From Ferrithrix thermotolerans DSM 19514 (GTDB lineage: Bacteria; Actinomycetota; Acidimicrobiia; Acidimicrobiales; Ilumatobacteraceae), in contig CAMAWU010000006.1 of NCBI GenBank assembly GCA_945862025.1, positions 1-48,784 of the forward strand: DNA of 48,784 bases. Direction: 5' to 3'. Shown here one piece after another: positions 28,115-35,381 of this stretch (position 1 is its first letter; every line of letters begins with the position of its first letter). The translations under genes and the position numbers were made by a program. The notes beneath the pieces were generated by a model. That model was not told where the DNA came from and did no database searches. It saw only the letters and a program-made list of their open reading frames with translations.

Positions 28115-28230
28115 TGATAAACGTAAGAGCCGGTGCCAACCCCCCGACGGCACCGGCTCAAACGGCGCAACTCTTGCGAGCGCGACTCCCAGTTGGGGGG
28201 TTACCCCGCCCGGTGATCTTGCGACATTTC
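28115..28230. ncRNA. candidate structured RNA with pseudoknot, in the leader of the SAM hydrolase gene
   Basis: Seen in sequence (plus coordinates): a hairpin of at least 9 and up to 11 bp (28127-28137 with 28149-28159) with an 11-nt loop. That loop holds six C (28138-28145), perfectly complementary over 8 bp to 28195-28202. A closing stem pairs 28122-28128 with 28217-28223. A small hairpin lies between (28166-28184). Together they make a compact, SAM-I-like arrangement of closing stem, loop and pseudoknot, without the SAM-I core motif. Strand is unresolved. The closing stem is complete (one G-U) as plus-strand RNA but has one C-A mismatch as minus-strand RNA. The only downstream gene is on the minus strand, and the small hairpin has a GCAA tetraloop on that strand. 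I match it to no known family. Confidence 0.55.
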
Positions 28231-28281
28231 CACTCTCACTTTAGACACGATTAACAGGTATTGAACAATTTTTGCTAGAAA

Positions 28282-28306
28282 TTATGTAGTTTTTAAAACC
28301 ACATAA
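28282..28306 (-). terminator. AT-rich hairpin after proC
   Basis: An inverted repeat (28282-28293 with 28295-28306) whose only non-Watson-Crick pair is a G-U on the minus strand but an A-C mismatch on the plus strand, so a minus-strand RNA fits best. It lies 26 nt past the proC stop. A-T richness makes it weak; a short U-containing tail follows. It probably ends proC transcription before the SAM hydrolase leader. Confidence 0.35.
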
Positions 28307-28331
28307 ATCATCTGGCTGTACCTATTTGTAC

Positions 28332-29126
28332 TCATTTGCCGAGCTGTTTACTGCGTGCGGTTGCTGCCTGCACTGCCCCCGCAATAATTTCAGCAAAATT
28401 CTTTTTCTCTAACTCGGCGATACCAGCCGCTGTCGTACCGTTTGGCGATGTAACATTTTTTCTTAATTCTTCTGGGCTTGAAGAACTCTGTGCAAGAAGA
28501 GCCGACGAACCAACTAGTAATTGTCTAACTAAAGTATCGGCAACTTCTGCAGACAGCCCTTGTTGTATTCCCGCAGCAATTAACGCTTCAGCCAGCAAGA
28601 AAATATATGCGGGGCCACTGCCCGACAAACCAGTCACCGCATCCAGCAGATTTTCTTCGACTTCAACAACTTTGCCAACGCTGCCGAGAATTTTTTTCGC
28701 CCACACAATCTGATCGGCTGAACATGTACTGCCAGCCGCCATCGCCGACACGCCTTGTCCAACTAGCGCAGGTGTATTTGGCATTGCTCGGACAACTGCA
28801 ATCGTCGCACCACATGCACTTCGAATAGACGCAATAGTTACTCCGGCAGCAATTGACAGCAACTGTTTGACACCAAAGTTGCTGAGTGTTAAACACACGT
28901 CGGCAACATCGTCAGGCTTCACGGCAACCACGACCGAGTCGCATTTTGGCATCTGTTCACAGATCACTGCCTCAGGGAAATCTTTTTGCAAAATTGCCCT
29001 ACGCTCTTGGCTCTTTTCAACTATTGCTAAATCACGAGGCGCCACAAATTTGTTGGCAATTAGACCACGGGCTAACGCTGCCCCCATGTTGCCGCCACCG
29101 AAAATAACTAAAGACAGTCGATTCAT
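28332..29126 (-). CDS. proC: pyrroline-5-carboxylate reductase
   Basis: A 264-residue enzyme for the last step of proline synthesis (P5C to proline, NAD(P)H). The N-terminal dinucleotide fold is VIFGGGNMGAALARGL. The C-terminal catalytic region includes VTGLSGSGPAYIFLLAEALI and the NVTSPNGTTAAGI segment. A GTG at 29144 is possible, but AGGGTGA lies the right distance before ATG 29126. It is separated from the YbjN gene by 30 nt and probably ends the mshA-containing unit. Confidence 0.94.
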   Translation of the reverse strand: MNRLSLVIFGGGNMGAALARGLIANKFVAPRDLAIVEKSQERRAILQKDFPEAVICEQMPKCDSVVVAVKPDDVADVCLTLSNFGVKQLLSIAAGVTIASIRSACGATIAVVRAMPNTPALVGQGVSAMAAGSTCSADQIVWAKKILGSVGKVVEVEENLLDAVTGLSGSGPAYIFLLAEALIAAGIQQGLSAEVADTLVRQLLVGSSALLAQSSSSPEELRKNVTSPNGTTAAGIAELEKKNFAEIIAGAVQAATARSKQLGK

Positions 29127-29156
29127 AACAAGATCACCCTGCACAGGATATTTAGC

Positions 29157-29690
29157 CTAGTTAGACGCACTCGAACCGCCTAACGGCTTCCCCGACCGCT
29201 CTGTAGTTCGAGTGCTACTGCGTTGTGTGCGCATGGCTTTGGCTTTGGCAAAGCCAATTTCTAACAAACTCCAGAAAAGTTGTTCGGTTACTGAATAAAG
29301 CGTGCCGATTGCTCGGTCTAATTCAGTTTCGCTAAGCGCCGATAGGACTAATTCACCACGCAAAAAGACTGCGTCTTCAATACCAATCGAGAAGTGTGCC
29401 CCAACAAGTTTTTCGTTTCGACGCAACAATGTTTCGTACAGAAGTTCGGCATTCTGCTCAGGTGCAGGCATCACATATGTTTCATATCGCAAGGTTCTCT
29501 GACCTAGCGTCAACCAAATTGTCGTGAATTCTTTTTCTTCACCACGCATTCTGACGAACCACCTAAATTCATCACCCTCTGCACGGTCTACTGATTCAAT
29601 GTTTGGATAGTTACTGCGAATTCGTCCTAGCCATTCGTCAATCTGTCTTTCGACACGCGCAATGGCTGCATCGTCGAATAAGTCGCTCAC
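29157..29690 (-). CDS. YbjN domain-containing protein
   Basis: About 177 residues of the YbjN-like fold (SseB/type III chaperone-like), with the pattern WFVRMRGEEKEFTTIWLTLGQRTLRYETYVMPAPE and LLRRNEKLVGAHFSIGIEDAVFLRGEL. In mycobacteria a YbjN gene also follows mshA, which supports the call. GTG 29690 opens 4 nt after the mshA stop. A longer reading to 29741 would translate the end of mshA. Biochemical role unknown; the family is linked to stress and folding. Confidence 0.8.
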   Translation of the reverse strand: MSDLFDDAAIARVERQIDEWLGRIRSNYPNIESVDRAEGDEFRWFVRMRGEEKEFTTIWLTLGQRTLRYETYVMPAPEQNAELLYETLLRRNEKLVGAHFSIGIEDAVFLRGELVLSALSETELDRAIGTLYSVTEQLFWSLLEIGFAKAKAMRTQRSSTRTTERSGKPLGGSSASN

Positions 29691-29694
29691 GAGA

Positions 29695-30906
29695 TTACGA
29701 GCAGGCAACCAATTGGCGTGCCTCAAGAGCCTCATACACACCGATCACGCTGGCAGCCGTCGAAGCCCAAGAATAATTTCTCGCACGGTGCGCGGCATTT
29801 GTTCCCATGGACAAACTCAAAATTGAATCGTCAAGAAGGCGACGGGTATAACCAGCGAATGTTTCAACATCTCGGTTCTTAACCACGTATCCAGTTCGTT
29901 CATGTTCAACAAGATTCAAGAGTCCACCAACTGCACTTGCCACCACTGGAATTCCACACGCTGCTGCCTCGAGTGCGACAAGCCCAAAACTTTCACTTCG
30001 CGAAGGTACTAACACGACATCTGCAGCACGATAATAAGAGGACAATAAATGGTGCGGTTGCGGTTCAACAAAATGTACGCGACCGTTTAATCCCAGTTCG
30101 CTAATGAGTCTCTGCACATGAACTGTCTCACTATTTCCAAATGCGCCGCTTGCCCCGCCAACGACCATTAGTTCGGCATCGCTGCGATTAAGTGCAGCCA
30201 ATGTGCGCACTGCAACATCTACACCTTTAAGTGGTTGAATCCGTCCGACGAACAACAGCAACGGCTTGTCACCCCAACCAAGTGCCCGTCTTGCACCGCG
30301 ACGATCGCCAGGCGAGAAAAATGCAGTGTCAACTCCGGGTGATGCAACAGTCAATGCTCCGGGAGATTTTCCGTACAGTGAACGAAATTGACTTAACTCT
30401 TCTGGGCAACTTACGCAGATCGCGTCGGCGCATCCAATGATTTCAAGTTCTGCACGTTCGCGAACAACCGATTCAGTATCTCCACCCAGAGATTTGACTC
30501 GCGCCAAAGTATGAAAAGTTGTAACTAATGGCAAACCCAGTTGATGCTTTAGTCTGTGACCGACCAAACCTGACAACCAATAGTTGGCGTGCAACACATC
30601 TGTTCCACCCTTTAGTTCAATATCTTTTGCCACGGCTTGTGTGAACTCATCTACAACATCCAATAATTCGTCTTTCGTCAGGTCAAACTTTCCGGCCTTG
30701 AGGTGAACAACTTTATGATTGGGTTCGACATCAACAACTTCTGGAAGACCTTCGCGCCACGCACGCGTATATGTCGTGCATTGCAATCCTTTTTGAGCCA
30801 TCGCCGAAACGAGTTCGCGAACATAAACATTCATCCCACCGCCATCACCGACACCTGGCTGAGCCAATGGCGAAGTGTGCATCGAAATAATCGCGACGCG
30901 TTGCAT
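29695..30906 (-). CDS. mshA: D-inositol-3-phosphate glycosyltransferase (mycothiol biosynthesis)
   Basis: A 403-residue GT4 enzyme. It transfers GlcNAc from UDP-GlcNAc to 1L-myo-inositol-1-phosphate, the first step of mycothiol synthesis. The N-terminus MHTSPLAQPGVGDGGGMNVYVREL matches MshA closely. LFVGRIQPLKGVDVAVRTL and the E-x7-E motif in PSRSESFGLVALEAAACG are donor-site elements. Mycothiol is confined to Actinomycetota, so this gene supports the taxonomic call. Other msh genes are not in the window. Confidence 0.93.
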   Translation of the reverse strand: MQRVAIISMHTSPLAQPGVGDGGGMNVYVRELVSAMAQKGLQCTTYTRAWREGLPEVVDVEPNHKVVHLKAGKFDLTKDELLDVVDEFTQAVAKDIELKGGTDVLHANYWLSGLVGHRLKHQLGLPLVTTFHTLARVKSLGGDTESVVRERAELEIIGCADAICVSCPEELSQFRSLYGKSPGALTVASPGVDTAFFSPGDRRGARRALGWGDKPLLLFVGRIQPLKGVDVAVRTLAALNRSDAELMVVGGASGAFGNSETVHVQRLISELGLNGRVHFVEPQPHHLLSSYYRAADVVLVPSRSESFGLVALEAAACGIPVVASAVGGLLNLVEHERTGYVVKNRDVETFAGYTRRLLDDSILSLSMGTNAAHRARNYSWASTAASVIGVYEALEARQLVACS

Positions 30907-30983
30907 TTGTGTATAAAACCTATCGTTTTAGTCGGGATTTACCTCTACCGAACCAGCGAGCCTAATCAAACGAACGAAACTAG

Positions 30984-31478
30984 CTAGTCAGCGAGTAGCG
31001 AGTCAACATTCAGGCCGCCGTCTTTGTAGCGCTTTACAAGTTCAGTTGTCAGTGCGTCAATTGATGTGAAAAGTGTTTTTCGCTCCACAGATTGAGAAGA
31101 CTCAAAACTTGAAAGTCGTTCGACAACTATTTTAAGTGACTGATCATCAAGAGTTCTCATCTCACCAAAACTAATCTCTTGACAAATTTTCTCTAGTTCT
31201 ACTACTAATGGGTGCTCGGTTGAAATATTTGGCTCACGAGGTGGACGAGATGATCCGCCACCATGCTCTTGACTAAAAACATTTGCGATATCGGCAACAC
31301 TGATTCCTGATGCGGGGGTGCCATCAACACGGCGGCGCTGCTCGTCTCGCGCCAAGTCACATCGACCTTGGGCCATGCGACGAACAAATGAAATCACATC
31401 CTCTTGCATCTGTAGTGCGGCACGAGCCACTCTAAGTTCTTCAGTCGACATCGATTTGGCGTTTGAAATATCTGTCAT
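30984..31478 (-). CDS. RsiG-like c-di-GMP-binding (anti-sigma type) protein
   Basis: A 164-residue, mostly helical protein. ATG 31478 overlaps the moaD-like stop as TGATG; longer readings enter that gene. Two signatures are visible. Residues E26, S30, R33, Q37 and D41 exactly fit E-x3-S-x2-R-x3-Q-x3-D, the c-di-GMP-binding signature of Streptomyces RsiG. E126, S130, R133, F137 and D141 repeat it with Phe in place of Gln. The copies are exactly 100 residues apart, joined by a Gly/Pro-rich linker, as expected for an antiparallel two-helix coiled coil. In Streptomyces, RsiG with c-di-GMP holds sigma WhiG; no WhiG is in this window. Functional transfer is inference. Confidence 0.75.
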   Translation of the reverse strand: MTDISNAKSMSTEELRVARAALQMQEDVISFVRRMAQGRCDLARDEQRRRVDGTPASGISVADIANVFSQEHGGGSSRPPREPNISTEHPLVVELEKICQEISFGEMRTLDDQSLKIVVERLSSFESSQSVERKTLFTSIDALTTELVKRYKDGGLNVDSLLAD

Positions 31479-31717
31479 CAACATCCCCCAGAAACTGGAG
31501 GCAATACTGCCACTTCGTCGGCATCGACGACCGCAGTTGCCCCAACTGCTTCTTCGCCGTTTAACCAAACTCGACAACTGCCAAGCACCTTGGCAAAATC
31601 ACTGCCGAACTGAACCTTGGCGTTATTTAATACCTCGTCAACGGTGCATCCTTGAAATTCTTGGCTGGCAGTGCCGGCAGCTTGCCTCGCTGATGCAAAA
31701 AGTAGCAATCGCGCCAT
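31478..31717 (-). CDS. MoaD/ThiS-family ubiquitin-like protein with C-terminal Gly-Gly-Cys
   Basis: A 79-residue beta-grasp protein (ARLLLFASARQAAG at the start, VWLNGEEA, DEVAVLPPVSGGC at the end). Family members are activated at a C-terminal Gly-Gly and carry sulfur for molybdopterin, thiamine or cysteine synthesis. Here one Cys codon (TGT) follows the Gly-Gly before the stop, so a standard activated terminus would require removal of that residue. No other molybdenum-cofactor genes are in the window. The next gene is overlapped by TGATG. Confidence 0.8.
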   Translation of the reverse strand: MARLLLFASARQAAGTASQEFQGCTVDEVLNNAKVQFGSDFAKVLGSCRVWLNGEEAVGATAVVDADEVAVLPPVSGGC

Positions 31718-31752
31718 GCACTAAGCGTATCTAAGCCACTACCCTGCGTTGA

Positions 31753-32367
31753 GTGTCTGCGCAGGTTGATTCGGGATTGAGCACTAGGTTGCTCGTTTTA
31801 CGACACGGTCAATCTGAATGGAATGCTCAAGGTCGGTGGCAAGGACAAGCCGATATCGAACTAACTGAAGAAGGTATTCGTCAAGCACATCAGGCTGCGA
31901 AAAAAATTGGAAAGTTTGATTTGATCGCTGCAAGTAATTTGCAACGCGCGCGTCGAACTGCAGAAATAATTGCAGATAGTCATGGTTTCGACGATGTGAT
32001 TATTGATGACCGTTTAAAAGAATCACATATTGGGCCATGGGAAGGTTTGACATACGACGAAATTGAATCTGGTTGGCCAGGATATTTAGATTCTCTTAAA
32101 CAACCAGAGGGGTTTGAACCCAACCAAAATGTTGTACAGCGAATGACCGCGGCGTTTATCGATATCGCCGACAAGTGTCGCGGTGGGCAGGCTCTCGTGA
32201 TTAGCCATAGCGGGGTTATTCGCACGATTCGACGCGAACTAAAAGTTAAAGATTTGCGGCTAGATAACTTAGGTGGATGTTGGTTTGATGTTCACCCTGA
32301 CGGTCGATTGACTGCTGGGCGAATTGTTGCTGTAATCGGCGAACTTAACTCAAGTGAATCGCTCTAA
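31753..32367 (+). CDS. histidine phosphatase family protein (phosphoglycerate mutase-like)
   Basis: A 204-residue protein of the branch-1 histidine phosphatase fold. The catalytic His is in LLVLRHGQSEWNAQGRWQGQ, and the second His is in ALVISHSGVIRT. Size and sequence fit broad-specificity phosphatases, including actinobacterial glucosyl-3-phosphoglycerate phosphatase, better than glycolytic mutase (about 250 residues). GTG start at 31753, 35 nt from the divergent moaD-like gene. Substrate unknown. Confidence 0.85.
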   Translation: MSAQVDSGLSTRLLVLRHGQSEWNAQGRWQGQADIELTEEGIRQAHQAAKKIGKFDLIAASNLQRARRTAEIIADSHGFDDVIIDDRLKESHIGPWEGLTYDEIESGWPGYLDSLKQPEGFEPNQNVVQRMTAAFIDIADKCRGGQALVISHSGVIRTIRRELKVKDLRLDNLGGCWFDVHPDGRLTAGRIVAVIGELNSSESL

Positions 32368-32375
32368 AGTATTTT

Positions 32376-33566
32376 GTGCTCAGTCGCTGGCTTGATAATT
32401 CTTTTTCAAGTATCGTCAAAAAAAACGTAACTACATTGACAGTTGCCAGGCTGTCAACAAACGCCTGCTACAGATTTACTCCACCGTTCGTGGCAATCAT
32501 TGCCAGGGGTTTCAATGTTTCGCTTTCAGAAATTGGTATCGCATTAACCGTCTCTGAGTTTTCTGGCTTACTGTCACCATTCATTGGTCGCTTTGTTGAC
32601 CGACTTTCGCGTCGAGTCGCAATGCTTGCGGGATTATTCGGAATTAGTTTTGGCGCACTGCTCGCGGCAGTTTCTCCAAACCTCATTGGTTTCACAATCG
32701 GGGTGACAATGATTAGTGTTACCAAAAATTTCTTTGACCTCGGAATGTCTGGCTGGATCGCCGATCATGTGGCATATGAAAAACGCGGTCGAATAATTGG
32801 ACTGACCGAAATTTCTTGGGCGCTCGGATTATTGATTGGCGTTTCTGGGATGGGCATAATTACTGCTTTATTTTCTTGGCGTGCTGGTTTTGCTGCCGGT
32901 GCGATCGGCGTTTTGATTTCTACAACATTTATTGCGTCTCGAATCAAGACAGAACCACATGAGGTCTCGTCGCGGATCGCCGATGATGGAGTGCGTCTCA
33001 GTGGCCGAGCCTGGCTTGTTGTTGCGACAATGTTTGCCACGATGTGTGCAAGTCAATGCATCTTTATAACTTTTGGCGCATGGCTGGATGACGAGTTTGG
33101 ATTTGGCGCACTCGGTATTGCTGCCGTTGGTTTTAGTATTGGACTGGTCGAACTTTATGCTTCGCTCACGAGTGCCAACAAAACAGATAAGTGGGGTAAA
33201 GAAATCAGCATTGCAATTGGTGCACTGATCATGGTGCCCGGCGGTGTGGTGCTAGCAGTTGTTTCACATAACTTAGTTTTGGGAATACTTGCACTAATGG
33301 TTTACATTTTGGGCTTTGAATTTGCTGTTGTCAGTATGTTGCCACTTGCAACTCATCTGGTTCCAAAGCGTCCCGGAAGTGGTCTTGGCTTAGTAATCGG
33401 TGCTGGCACTCTCGGTCGTGGAGTAATGAGTTTTATTGCAACTCGTGCCTACGAATCAAACAACTCAATTGCAATGCCGGCACTGATTGGTGCTTTCTCG
33501 GCTTTAATTGCAGCGTTATTGATGTTTTCGTATTACCGACGCGGCGGTCTAGTTCACACGGTCTAG
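32376..33566 (+). CDS. major facilitator superfamily transporter
   Basis: A 396-residue protein with about 12 hydrophobic helices. The loop 2-3 motif appears as GRFVDRLSRRVAML, and a long charged central loop follows helix 6. GTG start 8 nt after the phosphatase gene, so probably co-transcribed. The stop codon lies inside a 14-nt tandem repeat, so the last residues could vary by slippage. Substrate cannot be inferred. Confidence 0.85.
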   Translation: MLSRWLDNSFSSIVKKNVTTLTVARLSTNACYRFTPPFVAIIARGFNVSLSEIGIALTVSEFSGLLSPFIGRFVDRLSRRVAMLAGLFGISFGALLAAVSPNLIGFTIGVTMISVTKNFFDLGMSGWIADHVAYEKRGRIIGLTEISWALGLLIGVSGMGIITALFSWRAGFAAGAIGVLISTTFIASRIKTEPHEVSSRIADDGVRLSGRAWLVVATMFATMCASQCIFITFGAWLDDEFGFGALGIAAVGFSIGLVELYASLTSANKTDKWGKEISIAIGALIMVPGGVVLAVVSHNLVLGILALMVYILGFEFAVVSMLPLATHLVPKRPGSGLGLVIGAGTLGRGVMSFIATRAYESNNSIAMPALIGAFSALIAALLMFSYYRRGGLVHTV

Positions 33567-33582
33567 TTCACACGGTCTAGTT
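33546..33582. repeat. 14-nt tandem repeat, 2.6 copies
   Basis: The unit GGTCTAGTTCACAC occurs at 33546-33559 and 33560-33573, with a partial third copy at 33574-33582. It covers the last codons and stop of the MFS gene. Each copy carries a TAG; the reading frame uses the one in copy 2. Confidence 0.85.
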
Positions 33583-33593
33583 TGTTGAACTAG
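33577..33593. terminator. small hairpin between convergent MFS and nadE genes
   Basis: A 6-bp inverted repeat (CTAGTT at 33577-33582 with AACTAG at 33588-33593) with a 5-nt loop, between the two stops. It is short and lacks a U-run; termination is only a possibility. Confidence 0.25.
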
Positions 33594-35251
33594 CCAGAAT
33601 ATTTATTTGTAATTGGCAATCGACGATCTTTGCCAAATGCCTTTGTACTTACTCTCACACCAGGAGCACCCTGTCGACGCTTATATTCATTTATGTCAAC
33701 GAGTCGCGAAATTCGCTTAACAAGTTCAGCGTCGTATCCAAGCGCAATTATTTGTTGTGCCGTGCGGTCGTCTTCAACATATAACTCAAGAATTGAATCT
33801 AAAATGTCGTACGGCGGCAGACTTTGATCATCGCGTTGATCAGGTCGCAACTCTGCAGATGGTGCTTTATCAATTATTGCTCGCGCGATAACTTCGCGTT
33901 GAGACTGTGAATTAATGAACTCACACAATTCATAAACTTTAGTTTTAAATAAATCTTTAATTACTGCGTAACCACCTACTGAGTCGCCATACAAAGTGAA
34001 ATATCCAACAGCAGTTTCACTCTTGTTGCCAGTTGTTAAAACCATCCAACCAAACTTGTTCGAAAGTGCCATCAGAGTTGTCCCGCGCACACGACTTTGC
34101 AGATTTTCCTCTGTCAAATCTGCTGATCGATTTGCAAAACTCGGCTCAAGCATCTCTAAATACGAACTAAAAGCAGGTTCAATTGAAATTGTTTGCATTT
34201 CAACGCCAAGGCAAGAGGCTAAAACTTGCGCATCGGTGCGCGAGCCATCCGATGAGTAACGCGACGGCATCGATACACCGTGTACATGGTCTGCGCCGAG
34301 AGATTCAACCGCGATTGCTGCAACCAGCGCTGAATCGACTCCGCCCGATAAACCGATTACGACGTCAGTAAAACCGTTTTTCAAAACATAATCGCGAGTG
34401 CCAAGAACTAGTGCCGCGTGAATTTGCGCAATCTCGGTTAAAGGCTGACTAGTCCTGCCGACGGATTGAGTAGGCAAAGGCCCAGGCTTCGTGGTTGATT
34501 TTGGTAATGACAAATCACAAACAAGCAACTCTTCAACAAACTGGGCAGCACTAGCAACAAGCGATCCGTCTCCTGACCAAATCGTTGAACCGCCATCAAA
34601 AACTAATTCGTCTTGTCCGCCAACTTGATTGACATACGCGATGACACATTTATTGTCATGCGCCCGAGCACTCAACATTTCGTGGCGCACATCAAGTTTG
34701 CCCCCATGAAATGGTGAGCCATTGATATTGATATTTAGAACCGCGCCTAACGAAGCCTGCTCTGCAACCGGACCATCGGCCTGCCATATATCCTCACAAA
34801 TTGTTACACCAAAACAAATATCGTTCACCGTGAACAACGGATTTGCTACTCCGGGTGTGAAATATCTTTGTTCGTCAAACACGTTGTAGTTCGGCAGCAA
34901 ATGTTTTCGGTAGACATCAAGTACGGCACCGTTTCGACACACGGCCGCTGCGTTAAAAATGTCTCCCGAATCAGCATCTCGATCAACAAATCCGATTACA
35001 GCAATAGTGTCACCAACGGATTTAACTATTTGCGCGAGTGTTGACAAGTTGTCGTCAACAAATCCTTGTTTTAAAACAAGATCTTCAGGCGGATAACCAG
35101 TCAGAGACAACTCGGGAAACGCCACGAGCTGACAGTTAGCCGCAACAGCCTGGTTGTAATAGTTGAGAATTTTGGCGGCGTTTGCCGAAAGTGCCCCGAC
35201 TGTCGGGTTGATTTGGGCTAACCCAACGCGAAGTTTGGCGAAATCAGCCAC
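33590..35251 (-). CDS. nadE: glutamine-dependent NAD+ synthetase
   Basis: A 553-residue, two-domain enzyme that amidates nicotinic-acid adenine dinucleotide with glutamine-derived ammonia and ATP. The N-terminal nitrilase-type glutaminase has Glu in VAFPELSLTGYPPED, Lys in YRKHLLPNYNVF and Cys in VTICEDIW. The C-terminal synthetase has the PP-loop VIGLSGGVDSALVAA. Both active sites look intact. Length is slightly below the actinobacterial form of about 650-680 and close to the proteobacterial form. It is divergent from glnII. Confidence 0.95.
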   Translation of the reverse strand: MADFAKLRVGLAQINPTVGALSANAAKILNYYNQAVAANCQLVAFPELSLTGYPPEDLVLKQGFVDDNLSTLAQIVKSVGDTIAVIGFVDRDADSGDIFNAAAVCRNGAVLDVYRKHLLPNYNVFDEQRYFTPGVANPLFTVNDICFGVTICEDIWQADGPVAEQASLGAVLNININGSPFHGGKLDVRHEMLSARAHDNKCVIAYVNQVGGQDELVFDGGSTIWSGDGSLVASAAQFVEELLVCDLSLPKSTTKPGPLPTQSVGRTSQPLTEIAQIHAALVLGTRDYVLKNGFTDVVIGLSGGVDSALVAAIAVESLGADHVHGVSMPSRYSSDGSRTDAQVLASCLGVEMQTISIEPAFSSYLEMLEPSFANRSADLTEENLQSRVRGTTLMALSNKFGWMVLTTGNKSETAVGYFTLYGDSVGGYAVIKDLFKTKVYELCEFINSQSQREVIARAIIDKAPSAELRPDQRDDQSLPPYDILDSILELYVEDDRTAQQIIALGYDAELVKRISRLVDINEYKRRQGAPGVRVSTKAFGKDRRLPITNKYSG

Positions 35252-35381
35252 AGTTTCAGGCTAGCGAGAGAAAACTTCACACGCCGTTTACATTCGGAGA
35301 ATACTTCAGAAACAACAGTCAGTGAAACTAGAAGCGTTACAAATGCGCCAGCGTGGCACATTTCTTACGAAGGGAAACTTC

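Noticed and set aside
28098-28170. Longer N-terminus for the SAM hydrolase
   Set aside because: The extra codons lie inside the 11-bp hairpin, are Arg/Cys-rich and do not match the family; the conserved start is at 28098.
28127-28202. Actinobacterial 6C small RNA
   Set aside because: 6C RNAs have two hairpin loops each with a C run on one strand. Here one C6 run pairs with a G6 run, so the second C-loop is missing.
35252-35381. GlnR box in front of glnII
   Set aside because: GTTTAC and GAAAC-like words exist, but their spacing does not fit the known double-box pattern well.
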